64,000 nt of DNA from Dryomyza anilis (GCA_951804985.1 OX638132.1:19635529-19699528), one strand, 5' to 3'; shown: positions 34,713 through 46,149, numbered from the stretch's first letter. Translations and numbers: made by a program. The notes: generated by a model from the sequence alone, not told the origin.

Positions 34713-35221
34713 GTTTCATTTATTTCAAGCACCAAATCAAAAGACCCGCCACTGTTTAATTATTTCTGAAGCATTTCTTACCAAGTTAAAATATATGTGA
34801 TTGGTATGAAAATACTGGAATTGAACTGGTCTATCATTATAAATTATAAAAAGTTGGAAATTTGGAAAAAATCAATGACATATTTAAAATTTTTATTTTT
34901 GAAAATTTCAACTTTACGTAACTTTTAAAAAAGGAAGAAATGATTGGATTCTAAGATGTGATATACCATTGGAAAGGTAATTTAATTGTCTAAAACACAA
35001 GTAAAAAGTTGATATTCATTTAACAATAGATTATACTACATAACCATTTCTTTTTGCCTAGGTTATATCAGTAAAATGCATCTCTTAAACACCCTGTATC
35101 TTAAACTGGGTGCGATATTTGACATTTTTCTTTAACATTTTCTTATACTTTTGAATCATAGAATGACCTCCTGAATTATTGACATCGATAAACCAAACAC
35201 CCTGTATAAAAAATGTTTTGT

Positions 35222-35385
35222 AGCTTCTGTGCGCTGGGTACAGAGCCGAAAAGTCCCGTAGCACCCAGATTTGAAACTATCTGGGTTGTGACTGTCAAAA
35301 TCTTTTAAATAGAAAATGTTTTATGCGCTACCTCCCGGCAGACAATGGGTAAATATCGAGAGTAAACATTTGAAGAATAACATTT
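35222..35385 (+). mobile_element. Old, diverged SINE fragment (copy 3)
   Basis: GAGCCGAAAAGTCCCGTAGC and GCGCTACCTCCCGGCAGACA align with GAGCCGAAAGGTCCCCGG and GCGCTACCTCTCGTCAGTAA of the two young SINEs at comparable spacing. The 5' A box is gone. It lies immediately after the right end of element G. Confidence 0.65.
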
Positions 35386-36470
35386 AATTGACTCAAAAAA
35401 AATGATTTCTCAATTTAAAGAGGATGAATTCTTATATTTTTACAATTTGTTTTTTATAAAAATCAATTATATCTATTATAGTTTGTAAAAAAACGTACCA
35501 TATGTATTTTCAATGACAATTAAAACCTTCTTGTGCCACAGTGCAACCATTTCGACGTCTCTAACAAATTATAACAAGTTTATTGTTTAATTTGACTGTT
35601 TTGTTGCAATGCTTTGATGATTTTCATTTTTATTGGCCATTTCCACTTTTGTTTATATGACATTGAGACAAATTTATGAAAATCCATCGATTTTATTTCA
35701 TAATTGTCATTGGTTAGATAGTCAGTCATACTGTTTGAATTTATATTAATAAATCTGTCGTGTTTAGGAAACATATGATTTCCATACTGATAAAATGATT
35801 GATTGATTGATTTATAATGTAGTATATGACGCATAAATAATAATGCATTAAATAACAATGTCATATCAGTTATGCAGTTCAAAATATTCCAACATAATTA
35901 ATATAAAATGGCAACAAAATGTAGAGAATTAATTTAGAAAAATTATCTGTTTTTCTGGGCTAATGAACAGATAATTGTAATAATTATTTTAATAAAGGTT
36001 TAGTTGGTATTACTAATATTTCTTGAAAAAAAATGAAATTATTGTACAACATTTATAATTAGTTTTGTTTTGTAAACTATTATGAATTTAATCAAATTAT
36101 TTAAAGTATTTATGGCGCCACAAATATTAAATGCAAATATTTTGTATAATTAATATGAATTTAATAAATCATAATGTGGTTTTTTGTGAACGTTTAAACT
36201 GGAATTTTTAAAATGTGTTTTACTTTATATGAATATTGTAAATCACAAGCGCATTGGGTTACTGGGAATAACATTATAAAGTAATATTTTTTATTTTAAT
36301 AAATTATATTTGCAATACTACTAATTAATTAAATATTAATTACATATAAATGATAATATTGAAATTGCGTATAATTTAATTAGTCATCAGGCTTAATTAA
36401 GAAATGTCTGATGTACACAAATATGACTAATATTAGAGTTTTATTCAACACTAAGAACTCAAATAGCCTA
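35386..36470. other. AT-rich non-coding stretch
   Basis: No family member recognised. A minus-strand frame of 100 codons (35882-35580) is in unremarkable AT-rich DNA. TGATTGATTGATTGAT lies near 35797. Confidence 0.4.
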
Positions 36471-36603
36471 CACCCAGAAAAAATACTATATAAATCATAG
36501 TTTTTTACTATTAAAAATAGTCAATAGGATAAATTATTATTTTAATCGGAAAATACCATTAAATACTAGAAAATACCATGACATTGCCATTGAGTTTATA
36601 TGA
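36471..36603 (+). mobile_element. MITE C copy 4, truncated at a junction with A7
   Basis: CACCCAGAAAAAATACTATA through CATTGAGTTTATATGA is the left 60 percent of C. It then changes abruptly to DINE-1-like sequence (GGTATCAAATATGGG). The break point is near 36603. Confidence 0.75.
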
Positions 36604-36830
36604 GGTATCAAATATGGGTATCAAATGAAAGAAAATTTTTCAGCGATTGCAAGTTTGTAGATATTTTCAGGATTTCTATACCCTGGTGACCTACACACCA
36701 CTTTAAATGGTAACCTCACATATTATCCCATAACTGTAGGGTATTTATAGTCGGCTTAGACCGACTGTAACTTTTACAATTCATACTAACTTCATCACAC
36801 CCACCATCACAATTTCACTACTTCAAAATG
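36604..36830 (+). mobile_element. DINE-1-like 3' part (A7)
   Basis: AATATGGGTATCAAATGAAA, TTTCAGGATTTCTATACCCT, GGTGACCTACACACCACTTT and AGTCGGCTTAGACCGACTGT match the last third of A elements. The 5' two thirds are absent, replaced by the C4 fragment. Confidence 0.75.
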
Positions 36831-36949
36831 CCCCATGTGTCCCATGTGGTAGCCCCTCCATAGAAGGTACATTTTCTATATGGTGTATGGCGACAGTTAT
36901 TATAGTGCTATCAATTTATTTTACACCAGGGTATACCAACAACCCCAAC

Positions 36950-37115
36950 ATCTTTAAACTCACCATACCGAAATTGACCATACCAAAACTCAACACAGTT
37001 AAACTCACCACACTAAAACTGACCACACTAAAATTCACCACACTTAAACTCACCATACTAAAACTCACCATACTAAAACTCACCACACTAAAACTATCCA
37101 CACTAAAACTTATAC
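36950..37115 (-). repeat. 15-bp minisatellite, reverse orientation
   Basis: About 11 units of the complement of GTGAGTTTTAGTGTG (ACTCACCACACTAAA). The same family appears at 3838-4645 and 12889-13322. Frames on both strands stay open across it only because the unit is 15 bp. Confidence 0.88.
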
Positions 37116-37245
37116 AGAGAAAAACTCTACGAAAAAGAATTCTACGGGGAAGAATTCTACAGGGAAGAATTCTACCGGGAAAATACCTACGGGAAAGCAT
37201 TTTACGGGGAAGAATTGCACAGGAAAGAATTCTACTGGGAAGTAT

Positions 37246-37548
37246 CCTAATAATAATAATAGTTTGGTGCTACAGTCCTGTAGAGGACTTCGGCCGAGCT
37301 CTCTCACCATTTTGAGCTGTGCGTGTTATACTTGTACTCAAAGTGGTGGGACCTACAGTTTATTGCCGAATCCGAACGGCGGGTGAGAGCTTTTCATAGG
37401 CAATGTAGGTTTGCCATTTACTGCCGAGAGGTAGCGCGGTATAGAAAAATGTTTCTATGGAAAGATGTTGTTAGCCCCAGTCCAGGCTTGAACCGGGGAC
37501 CTTTCGGCTCGCAGTCCAACGCACTAACCACTGAGCTACCGCGGCTAC
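37246..37548 (-). mobile_element. tRNA-derived SINE copy 2 with target duplication
   Basis: A reverse-strand copy of the SINE at 32438. The B box complement GGCTTGAACC lies near 37488-37497, the A box complement CCACTGAGCTA near 37530-37540 and the head ends at GCGGC 37545. The tail is (TAATAA)n near 37248-37260. It is flanked by GGGAAGTAT at 37237-37245 and 37549-37557. The target lies in a repeat rich in GGGAAG words, so the duplication could be partly coincidental. Confidence 0.9.
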
Positions 37549-37810
37549 GGGAAGTATTCTACGGGTAAGAATAGTCCGAGGAAGAAATGTCTTTGAGAAA
37601 AGTTGTTACTAGGTAGTTAAAACATTACGCTCTATTAATCATATATTTTGTTAGCGTGTAACATTTGGGTGTCACTTATTTTTGAACACCCATGTCTCAC
37701 CACCTAGGATTGTTTATTACGACTCAAAAATAAGGTGTGCAACATTTTTTTGAATTTGAACAACGGGAACACGTGCCACAAGTACATTGAAAATTGTACT
37801 AGGAGTTGCA

Positions 37811-38225
37811 TTTGTACTACGAGTCGAAAATAAGAATATTTCAAAACAATATTTCGACTGATGTTTGCGAAAAAAAATTATATGTTTTCGGATTTTAGAT
37901 ATTTCGAAAATTTTCCGTGTTATCGTTTATTTTATACAGCAGTAAACACATATAAACCAAAGTATATTTTTTAAAAATATAAAAACAAAATTTGTATACC
38001 AATTGAATAGAAACTAATTAAGCTTTTTAAAGGATGGCATACTAAAAATATTTTTTTTTGGTTTATATGTGTTTATTGTTGTATAAAACAATCGATAACT
38101 CGGAAAATTATCGAAATATCGAAAATCCGAATACATATAATTTTTTTTGGCAAACAGTTCTACATGATTGCATGATCGAAATATTGTTTTGAAATATTCT
38201 AAATTTCGACTCCTAGTACAATCAC
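37811..38225. mobile_element. Foldback element H
   Basis: GTACTACGAGTCGAAAATAA and ATTTCAAAACAATATTTCG (left) are mirrored by CGAAATATTGTTTTGAAATA and TTTCGACTCCTAGTAC (right). GGTTTATATGTGTTTATTGT mirrors ACAGCAGTAAACACATATAA. Arms are about 160 bp with an AT-rich loop near 37960-38045. Confidence 0.8.
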
Positions 38226-38687
38226 TATGAAAACCCGTGAAATAATGAAAAAAAAAGTGGGCGGATCACGCCCATTTTTGGACCACATATTTTTAGGTGA
38301 ATTATAACAATACATTTTAAATTTTATAACTATATCTTGAATACTTTTCCAGTTATTAGTTCCTAAAGAATTACATAAAAGTGACTTGTGTGGGAGGTGG
38401 GCGTGTCTGTTGATCGATTTGGCTCATTTCCAAACTCAGTCCCTACTTTTGGCTAAAATATAATAATACGAAATTTTATCGCATTCTGATCAGTATTTCT
38501 CAAGTTATTCTGTATTCGGACAGCAAGACGGACAGACAGACAGACGGACATGGCTAAACGGACTCGGGTAGTGATGCTGATCAAGAATATATATACTTTT
38601 CCATACCGGACACGCCTCCTAAGGGGCGTTACAATATATGCACAAAGTTAATATACCCTGTACCTCATAGGTGTAGGGTATAAAATA
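38226..38687 (-). mobile_element. Second DINE-1/mini-me-like subfamily (A8), reversed
   Basis: Read in complement: ATACCCTACACCTATGAGGT with AGGGTATA, GTATGGAAAAGTATATATAT, TCTTGATCAGCATCACTACC and a GTCCGTCTGTCTGTCTGTCC tract. Then comes a body with GGGCGTGATCCGCCC. The layout is the same as A but with a different body, so it is a distinct subfamily. Confidence 0.75.
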
Positions 38688-40737
38688 ACTTAACTGATAA
38701 GATACTTAAAATACAAATACGTACTAATGCGATACTGATAGTTTTCGTTGTTGTTGTTAATGTCATCATCTCGGTAACCTTAACTGTGTGATTAAAAAGC
38801 AGACTCATTCGAGATATTCCTTGAAAATGCGTGTGATTAAAACTCTTGAGACTTAAGCTCGACGTAAACGTAAAACGCCAACGCCTAGCACAGCACATCA
38901 CGTCACAGCACAGCACTACATATTGCGGTCTGGCAACGGACTATATCGATTGCTCGACGCTTCATTGTCAGCCCGTATTAAATGTCGCAACATACGGCTG
39001 GCTTTCGGAGAACATTTAATCTCGAATGCAACCGCATGAAGTGTCTGGCGGTCCGTCCATTCTACTGTCTGTCTGTCTGCTGGCAGTAAGGCATTCATTG
39101 CATTGAGCGTAATCAGTGTCTATCTGTCTTTTGCAGATGCTAATGCAGATATCACAGAAATTTGAGAAGTGATGAACGTGATGCTGTTGCATTTTATCAG
39201 ACAATCCAAGTTAAAATCATGATATCAAATACCGACTTCGTCTTTAACATAAATTTATTATAATTATTAAATTATTAATTCGATTATTTGAAAGATTTCC
39301 GTTCACATGTAACCAAGAAATTTGTGCATAAATTCCAGTCTTTAATATCCCAAATAAATTAAAAGTCATCAATAATCTAAAACTTCTGCCATAACTTTCA
39401 AAGTATTTTAAGTTTTGTAGACATTCAAAGTTTTGTGAAATAAATCAATAAAGATTAGATCCATAGCAATAGACCAAAAAGTAGAGCTGCAGTGCAGAGA
39501 ATTATAAAATATCTGCGTACTTTACAAAAACTTAAAAATGCTTCAAACAAATTCATGTGGGCTACAAATTATCATTGAAATATACGATATTTAAAATGCT
39601 CAAAGGCACGAAGACAAAAACAATTCGTGGTAATAGCCATAGCATAGTATAATATAGTATGGCATATTATGGTATGGCATCGTATGGCATGGCATAGTAA
39701 AATAAAGTATTGCGAACAAAGCCGACACCGACGACACCAAAGACAATGGGACGTTCCGCTGGCACACGGCATAATGAGGCAGCACTTTGTTGTCGACTGC
39801 CTGTTCCGCCCAGACCCTCAGCTTAATTTGGCAGCCGCACTGAAGTGAAGACTGAGACGGGCAGTACAGGGCAGCAGCTGAATGCACAGATTAAGAAGCC
39901 TAGATAGCTGCAAAAGGCAGCTATGCTCAACTCAAACAGCAGACACCACCAGATATCAGAAGACAAATGAACGGACGCCGAACGAGGAACACATCCCAAG
40001 CTAACGTACACTAAATCGAATGCTAAACAAAAGAGAGTCTATGAAAAATAAAAATAAAAAAAATATATACCCTCCACAATTCATTATTATGAAAGCTAAG
40101 CTCTGGGCAGTGAGATGGGTATTTATCAATGCTCCATTTATATGAGAAAGGATGGCGGAATGAAAAATCGGTAACATATGAAATATGCCTGCGGGAAAAA
40201 AAGCGTACGGGATTTTTTAGACATATTAGACCTATCACTAAACTGGTTTTGAATTGGAGTATCTGATTCTGTTAAAAATTTTCCAATTAAATACCAGTTC
40301 ATTGATAGATATGAAGGTCTGTAGGAGTTGTCAAAGGGTGTTAAAGGGGAAACCATTTCTAGGAAAACGGCGTGTTAAAGTTGCCGATTCAATACATATA
40401 AAAAAAACAGAACAAGGACAGTTGATAAAACTATCCCATAGGAGGGTGTCAATTGCTCTAAAATTACCACGTGACTGATGAAATGAGGACTTGTAACTGT
40501 TCTAGTTCAAATATAAGCTGGAAGGAGATAATACGTAATCATTATCATGTTCAGTGACTATAAAACCAGTAATTTGATATGTCTAAAAGTCTGTATGAGG
40601 CGTTAATTCACCCCTTTTCTTAAACAATACAAAATAGACCGAACTAGGACAGGTTAGTTTAATACCAGTTCGTTTCCCCGTATGGTATTATACGATGTAT
40701 ATCAATACTGAACAAAACGAGAAACTTTTATTGCCAG
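38688..40737. other. Non-coding, apparently unique DNA with simple quasi-repeats
   Basis: Includes CAGCACAGCACATCACGTCA (38888) and a GTATGGCATAGTATAATATA-type quasi-repeat at 39640-39705. GC-richer DNA lies at 39715-39990. Overlapping minus frames of 60-95 codons in 39572-40011 have no known domain. I regard this as intergenic or intronic sequence. Confidence 0.4.
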
Positions 40738-40800
40738 AGACATCTCATACATCAGTTCTATAGAACTGATTTTGACTGCATTATCAGAATAAGAATAAGA
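40738..40800 (+). repeat. Dispersed family N fragment
   Basis: GACATCTCATACATCAGTTC … CTGATTTTGACTGCAT … CAGAAT aligns to 32205-32270. Confidence 0.45.
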
Positions 40801-40928
40801 AAATACCTCTCGAATTTTCAGGCCCTTTTCAGTTCTTTCAGTTGTCAAGACTAATTACAATATACCAATAAATACTATTATTCGGATAGGTTTTCAAGCT
40901 ATTTGAATCTAAACTCGAAAAATATTTA

Positions 40929-41680
40929 TTTTTATACCCTACACTAAGAGTGAAAGGGTATATTCAGTTTGGTACGCCGTTTGTAACACCCAGAAGGAAG
41001 CATCTCCGGTATGGAAAAGTATATATATTCTTGATCAGCATGACCTCCTGAGTCGATTTAGCGATGTCCGTCTGTCCGTCTGTCTGTCCGTCTGTCTGTC
41101 CGTCTGTCTGTCTGTCCGTCTGTCTGTCTGTCTGTCTGTTGAAATCCCTAAGACTTTTAAAATTGAAGAGCTAGATAAATGAAACTTATAACTTAGATTA
41201 CTAATATACCTACGCTGTATGTGCGAAAAAATTGGCGAGATCGGTCCATTGTGACCTATGGCCCGACCACTTATGTTCAAATACCACATTTAAAATGTAC
41301 ATATAAAGATCAATTTTTATGTATACGTGCTTAGGTAAACTTTGTTGGTCAAATATATATTGACATCATGCTCAAATACATGATAATAATGTTTTCCGGC
41401 GAAAAGAGTTGTGGTTCACAAAAAAAAAAATCGAAATTCGGTACACCTACCCATTTGTAAATATGGGTATCAAATGAATGGAAATTCTTCAGCGATTGAA
41501 TGTTTGTAGTTATTTTCAGGATTCGTATACCCTGGTGACCTATATATCACTTTGAATGGTAACCACACATATGTGTAGGGTATTTATAGTCGGCTTAGAC
41601 CGACTATAATTTTGATAATCCTAACTATCATAATTACACCTACTTTAAAATTTCCCATGTGATCTAACCTTCCCAACTGG
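40929..41680 (+). mobile_element. DINE-1-like element A4 (youngest looking)
   Basis: Differs from A2 at only a handful of positions outside the microsatellite (for example GGCCCGACC for GATCCGACC and TTTATGTATACG for TTTGTGTATACG). It has the complete 5' inverted repeat, a long (GTCY)n tract (41068-41140), the stem-loop AGTCGGCTTAGACCGACT and a CTGG end. The near-identity argues for recent mobilisation in this lineage. Confidence 0.9.
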
Positions 41681-42149
41681 TTTTTAGACTATTTTTGGAT
41701 GATTTTTTTCAGACTGTTAATCTAATGATAAATAAAAATATCATTTATGGTTATGCAGAGCATAGTTTAAACTAACGATGAAAATTACTGACTTTTTTGT
41801 ATCGATTCTCTTTTTTAAAATATGCTCCTTTGAAACTGAGCGGACTAATTAATTTGCTGCATTGACGTACAAATATTAAAACATTCGTACATTAGCAAAC
41901 GAATGTTTTAATTAAATAAGTGCATTTCATTGCTGGATTGATTAATTACACTACACAACAGCCATTCTGCGCAGCAGTCAAGGTTATTTTTGTATTATGT
42001 AAAATGACGCCCTTATTCCGAAAATATGCCTTAATAATGTTTCTTTGGATATGTTTACAAAATATGGGCCAATAACTTTTGGACCGAGCTTTCATAAAGG
42101 TGGTCACATATATTTGCAAATATTTCGCGTTCTATATAACACATATGAT
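41681..42149. other. Non-coding unique DNA
   Basis: No repeat or credible frame recognised. Confidence 0.4.
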
Positions 42150-42670
42150 CAAATGTTATATCGAATGAAAGTTTATTGAATATCGAATAAACATTTCTTA
42201 TAACATTTTTAAATTGGTTCATTAGTTTAAGAGAACTCGAAAGGAGAACTTGAAAAAAACATTTTTTTCAACAAAAATTTAAGAAAAAATTCATTTAAAA
42301 AAATGGAAAAAAAAGTAAGAAAGTAGATGATAGTAGATGATAGGGTATAAACATATTATGCGATTTTTTTTAGTTAATACCCAATAGTAATGCTTTCACA
42401 TGATTTTTTCTGTTCTCAAAATGTATCCATAGATTTCTTTTATTTTAACGTAAATTTCTTTACAAATCTGCTGGCTTATTTTGGAATGTTACAAACTGTG
42501 TTTTTCGCCATTTTTTAAATGCATTTTTGAATATAATTTTGGTCGGCAAAATTTACATTTTTCGAGTTCTTCTACAGAGTTCTCTTCAACCAGTAAACTA
42601 ATTTCAAACTATTGTAAGAAATGTTTATTGAATATTTAATTATCTTTCATAACAATTGAATATATGGGTT
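42150..42670. mobile_element. Degenerate foldback element I
   Basis: GAATAAACATTTCTTATAAC and TTAGTTTAAGAGAACTCGAA (left) pair imperfectly with AGAGTTCTCTTCAACCAGTA and GTAAGAAATGTTTATTGAAT (right). The arms are older than in F or G. Confidence 0.6.
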
Positions 42671-44570
42671 TTATTAAACGCGAGTTATTTACTAATTTAT
42701 GCGACTACCTTTTTGAATGCTCAGTACAAAAGTTATTGCCCGACATCTCGTAAACCTATCCGTAGAAAATTTTTTAATTTATATATTAAAATTCTGCGAG
42801 TCATTTTCAATAATACAAAAATAATGGAATTTACTGCGCAAACTTTTTTTCTCATTTTGTTGTGTAGTGTTATTAATTGATATCGGTTGCTATATTTACG
42901 TCGATAATTTTTTTCTGTGTACGTAATAGAAAAAAACTGAGTATGTAATAAGAATAAGCATACTTTAAATATAAAGTAATGATATATTCAGATTAGAGAC
43001 ATTATTAATTTTTTTTATATAAAAAGAACCAAAATTAAGACAGATCCGAAAATAGATCCAATTATCTTAAAAATTCAATGTAATATTAGGATTCATTAGA
43101 TTATTAAAAATAGTTTAGACAATTAAAAGATAAATTGCGTTTCAGTTTTTTTGTTAAATAGAACTATAGTTTTTTTTATTATAAGTAGTGAGTGAGAACG
43201 ACTTAAAAATACTATTGTAATTTTCTCAAAAACGTTACGTAGTAGAAAAAAACAGAGAATTCAGTCAAACTCAGCACCATTGACTTATATAGAATTGATG
43301 TATGGAATATCCATGGCAAAATTGTGGTGGGTATTGTAATTAATTCAAATAAGTTTGCATTTTGAAATATAAAATATAAGTATACATGTTATACATAACA
43401 AAATTCAAGGTTCAACTTATTTTAAATCTATAAAAATATTGAATAGTACATAAATGCATGTAGGCATTGTGTATAATACTTATATAGGTAGAACGGAGTC
43501 CAACGTCATTTGGAGTGCCAGCGAGTCCGGGTAATCATTATGAATGGTATATTCTAGGCACGTTTCTGCTGAGAAAGAAGTTTATCTGTATCGAATATGA
43601 TTAAGTGCGGTTTGTTTAGCTTCCAGACGGCATGGCAGATACGATACTAGCATAAAGATGGATGGATGGGTAGCGGATGGTTTGGTATGGTATGTGTTCG
43701 GTACGATATGGTATGATATGGTTGGAGTGTTTCGATTTGACTGGCTGCATCGCATCTGTGCCCATTGTAATGCAAAATGTGAAATAATCTCTGAATGCGC
43801 ATAACGTGTGCTTGACAGGCAATCGACTCATATCTGTAAAATATTATATGATATATATAAAATATTTTATGCTATAAAAAATATACATCGAATATCGCAT
43901 AATGTTCATCACTCGTTTACTTTGCTCTATTACGTTCTTTTGTTTCGCATATATAAAATCCGACAATGTTGATTTGTCAGGGTAGCACCTTCCGCTATAA
44001 CCCACATAAAACGCTTTTGTTCTATTCTATGCTGTTCTCTTGTTATGCGTTTCCCTTCGTTTCTCACATGGTCCCTCATAGTCGTCAGTCGTCCTCATGC
44101 ATGTCATTGAATACCGTGTTCAATAATAATGAGAAATAATTAAATTCTTTTATTTGTTGTTTCTTTTGTAAGCGCTCGAATTGAATTTCATGTTCGTATC
44201 GTTTCCAAGTTTTTACCAATGAACTGAAAAATAATCGGACCTTGAGAGCATTGAAAGAATTTGTAGAGAATTTAAAATGTTGTGCAATTTTCTGTGGAAT
44301 TTCTATGGTTTTTATTATTATTATTTTATATTGTTTTTAACATATTCTGTATTTCTTAGTAAATGTTTCTATTCCATTTATTGTTCAGTTTAGGTTTTAG
44401 TATGTTGTGTAAGAAAAACAAAATAAGACATTGATAGTACAAAATCTACCAGTTTCGAAAGCAGACCTTAAGAAACCAACAGACATAAATTAAAAAAAAT
44501 CCCTCAAAAATCTATTTTAATAGAATTTTTGTTTTAAATAGTATGACAAACTTTACAATTTGTATCTTGA
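42671..44570. other. Non-coding unique DNA with a TATGGTATG quasi-repeat
   Basis: 43655-43730 is a (GGATGGATGG / GGTATGGTATG)-like quasi-repeat. A reversed family N fragment lies at about 43200-43315 (CAGCACCATTGACTTATATA, GAATTGATGTATGG). No gene recognised. Confidence 0.4.
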
Positions 44571-44671
44571 CTTCAAAGGGCTGTAGAATCCAAACGGAGC
44601 GTCGTAGAGGGCTCAAACTTTAATCTTTTAATCTTAAATTCAAAAGGCTGTTAATTCTAATCGGAGGGTAG
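44571..44671 (+). repeat. Short-form (about 67 bp) relatives of the 138-bp satellite
   Basis: CTTCAAAGGGCTGTAGAATC, then AAACGGAGCGTCGTAGAGGG, then a shortened link to TTAAATTCAAAAGGCTGTTA and TCGGAGGGTAG. CGGAG recurs at 44595 and 44662, 67 bp apart, where the main array has 138. The CCATATTAAATCG…GATATCACATC half is absent. Element E2 follows directly. Confidence 0.8.
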
Positions 44672-46026
44672 CACAGGGTGCTCAAACGCTCTTAAATCGG
44701 GTGAAATTCAGTATTTTTGTAACCACTCAACCGATTTAAAATTTTTTAAAAATGTTATACAGAGAAAACTTGAGAGAACTTATCTTTAATGGTTATGAAG
44801 ATAAAAATCAGTAAAGTTGAAATTTTCTTCATGAAATAAATTTCAAAAATTATAAAAAATCCAAAAGTTATCCGATTTTTAAAATTCTTTTGTTTATGAA
44901 AAACTTACATTGAGCTAAAGAAAATGTGCTTACATGAGAAAATATCTTGATTAGTTTTAAAGATATAGACTGGAATATGATTTTATTTTTTATTTTGAAA
45001 CACTTTACTTTACATATTTATAGATTGTACATAGATTGTACATTTTATCATAAAATTAAAATACTTGTATGGGACACAATCACTACATAAATCATAAACT
45101 GAAAACCGCTTTTAAATATCTCAAGTGGTTTATTAAATATAAAATTGTAAAGTCGAAATTTTTTTATTTTCCATTTTTTATTTTTTTTGGAAAAGTGGAC
45201 TTTTACGCAAATCTCCGTAAGTATTTTTTCTTCAGTAACATGTACTTTTGTTATATTTTTTTGATAGATAAAATTACTATGAATCTTTTAATGATAAAAC
45301 TTATTCAAAATATATTTAACCAATCTGGCAACACTGGTCAAAGTTCAAGTTTTTACTTTGACCCCCTGCCGAAAAGTTTTCAATGTCCAAAGTTATATTT
45401 TAAGTAACCAGTTTTAAGGACGAGTTATTTCTAGGTATTTTTGACTCTCACCTATTTTTTGCCCTGCGAATTTTATGTGCAGGGCAGCATTTTTTCCAAA
45501 AATACAAATTTTTTAATGGGACTTAGATTAAAACCGTTTTATCTCACTTTATAATATATATATATTTCCTAAAATTGTTTTAATAAAACATAAGTACAAA
45601 AAACTATTTTATATCAGTTAAAAGTTTCTTGATGATAAGTTTAATACTTATTTAGATATATCCAATCAAATTTTAAGTTTTTTTTCAAAATTTTTTTTTT
45701 TCTTCATTTTTCAGAAAAAAAAAGTGTTCAGAAACTATATACAGATTGTCTTTATATTTGCCATATAGATTCCTTGAAATCTCTTCTTTTCAATGATACC
45801 AAACACTTATATATTTATTTTACACATGTGTGCAAAATGACAAATGAAACAAATTTCAACTTTACTGATTTTTATCTCCATAACCATTAAAGATACAAAC
45901 TCTAAATTCAAAACTTAAGTTCTCTCAAGTTTTCTCTGTATAACATTTTTAAAATTTTTTAAATCGGTTGAGTGGTTCCGAAAATACTGAATTTCACCCG
46001 ATTTAAGAGCGTTTGGGCACACTGTG
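44672..46026. mobile_element. Inverted-repeat element E, copy 2 (complete, 1.35 kb)
   Basis: Left CACAGGGTGCTCAAACGCTC, TTAAATCGGGTGAAATTCAG and ACCACTCAACCGATTT. The right end is their inverse, terminating GAGCGTTTGGGCACACTGTG. The TIR is about 150-190 bp. The interior shares GGCAACACTGGTCAAAGTTC and GACGAGTTATTTCTA with E1. A 112-codon frame (45069-45407) has no transposase motif. It inserted into short-form satellite DNA, seen on both sides. Confidence 0.85.
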
Positions 46027-46140
46027 CGTCGTAGAGGAGTCACACTTTAATCTTTTAATCTTAAATTCAAAAGGCTAATCGCAGCGTCGTAGAGGAGTTA
46101 AACTTTGCACTTTTTATCTTAACTTCAAAAGGCTATTATT
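46027..46140 (+). repeat. Short-form satellite units, right of E2
   Basis: GCGTCGTAGAGGAGT at about 46026 and GCGTCGTAGAGGAGTTAAAC at 46084 are 58 bp apart. ACTTTGCACTTTTTATC joins directly to TTAACTTCAAAAGGCT, so the 71-bp segment found in the main array is missing. Confidence 0.8.
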
Positions 46141-46149
46141 GTGGTGATC

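Larger units (their letters stand above)
33183..35213. mobile_element. Foldback element G (2 kb) hosting MITE C3 and DINE-1-like A3
   Basis: The left arm (33183-33855) and right arm (about 34790-35213) are inverted copies. GGAGTGTTTGGTTCATCG pairs with CGATAAACCAAACACC, TTACCTTTCCAATGGTATAT with ATATACCATTGGAAAGGTAA, and TAATGATAGACCAATTCATT with the right partner. MITE C3 sits in the left arm only and A3 sits in the loop. Subtracting both leaves a roughly 1.1-kb foldback. It is non-coding, with ends bearing TACAGGGTGTTTGG. Confidence 0.85.
36840..37620 (-). mobile_element. M element copy 3 (reversed), interrupted by SINE 2
   Basis: It holds the inverted minisatellite (CACCACACTAAAACT units, 36950-37115) and then GGGGAAGAATTCTACAGGGA repeats, the complement of the CCCGTAGAATTCTTCCCC lead. 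After the SINE comes AAGTATTCTACGGGTAAGAA … GAGAAAAGTTGTT, matching the complement of 12806-12860. The CCACGCC block and end motifs are not visible, so the distal part is lost. Confidence 0.7.

Noticed and set aside
36887..37315. 142-codon plus frame and overlapping minus frames of 94 and 66 codons
   Set aside because: All are readings of the reversed minisatellite and the GGGGAAGAATTCTAC repeat, and one runs into the SINE.
45069..45407. 112-codon frame inside element E2 as a transposase
   Set aside because: Lys/Phe/Ile-rich, no DDE/DDD or hAT signature, and not shared as an open frame by E1.
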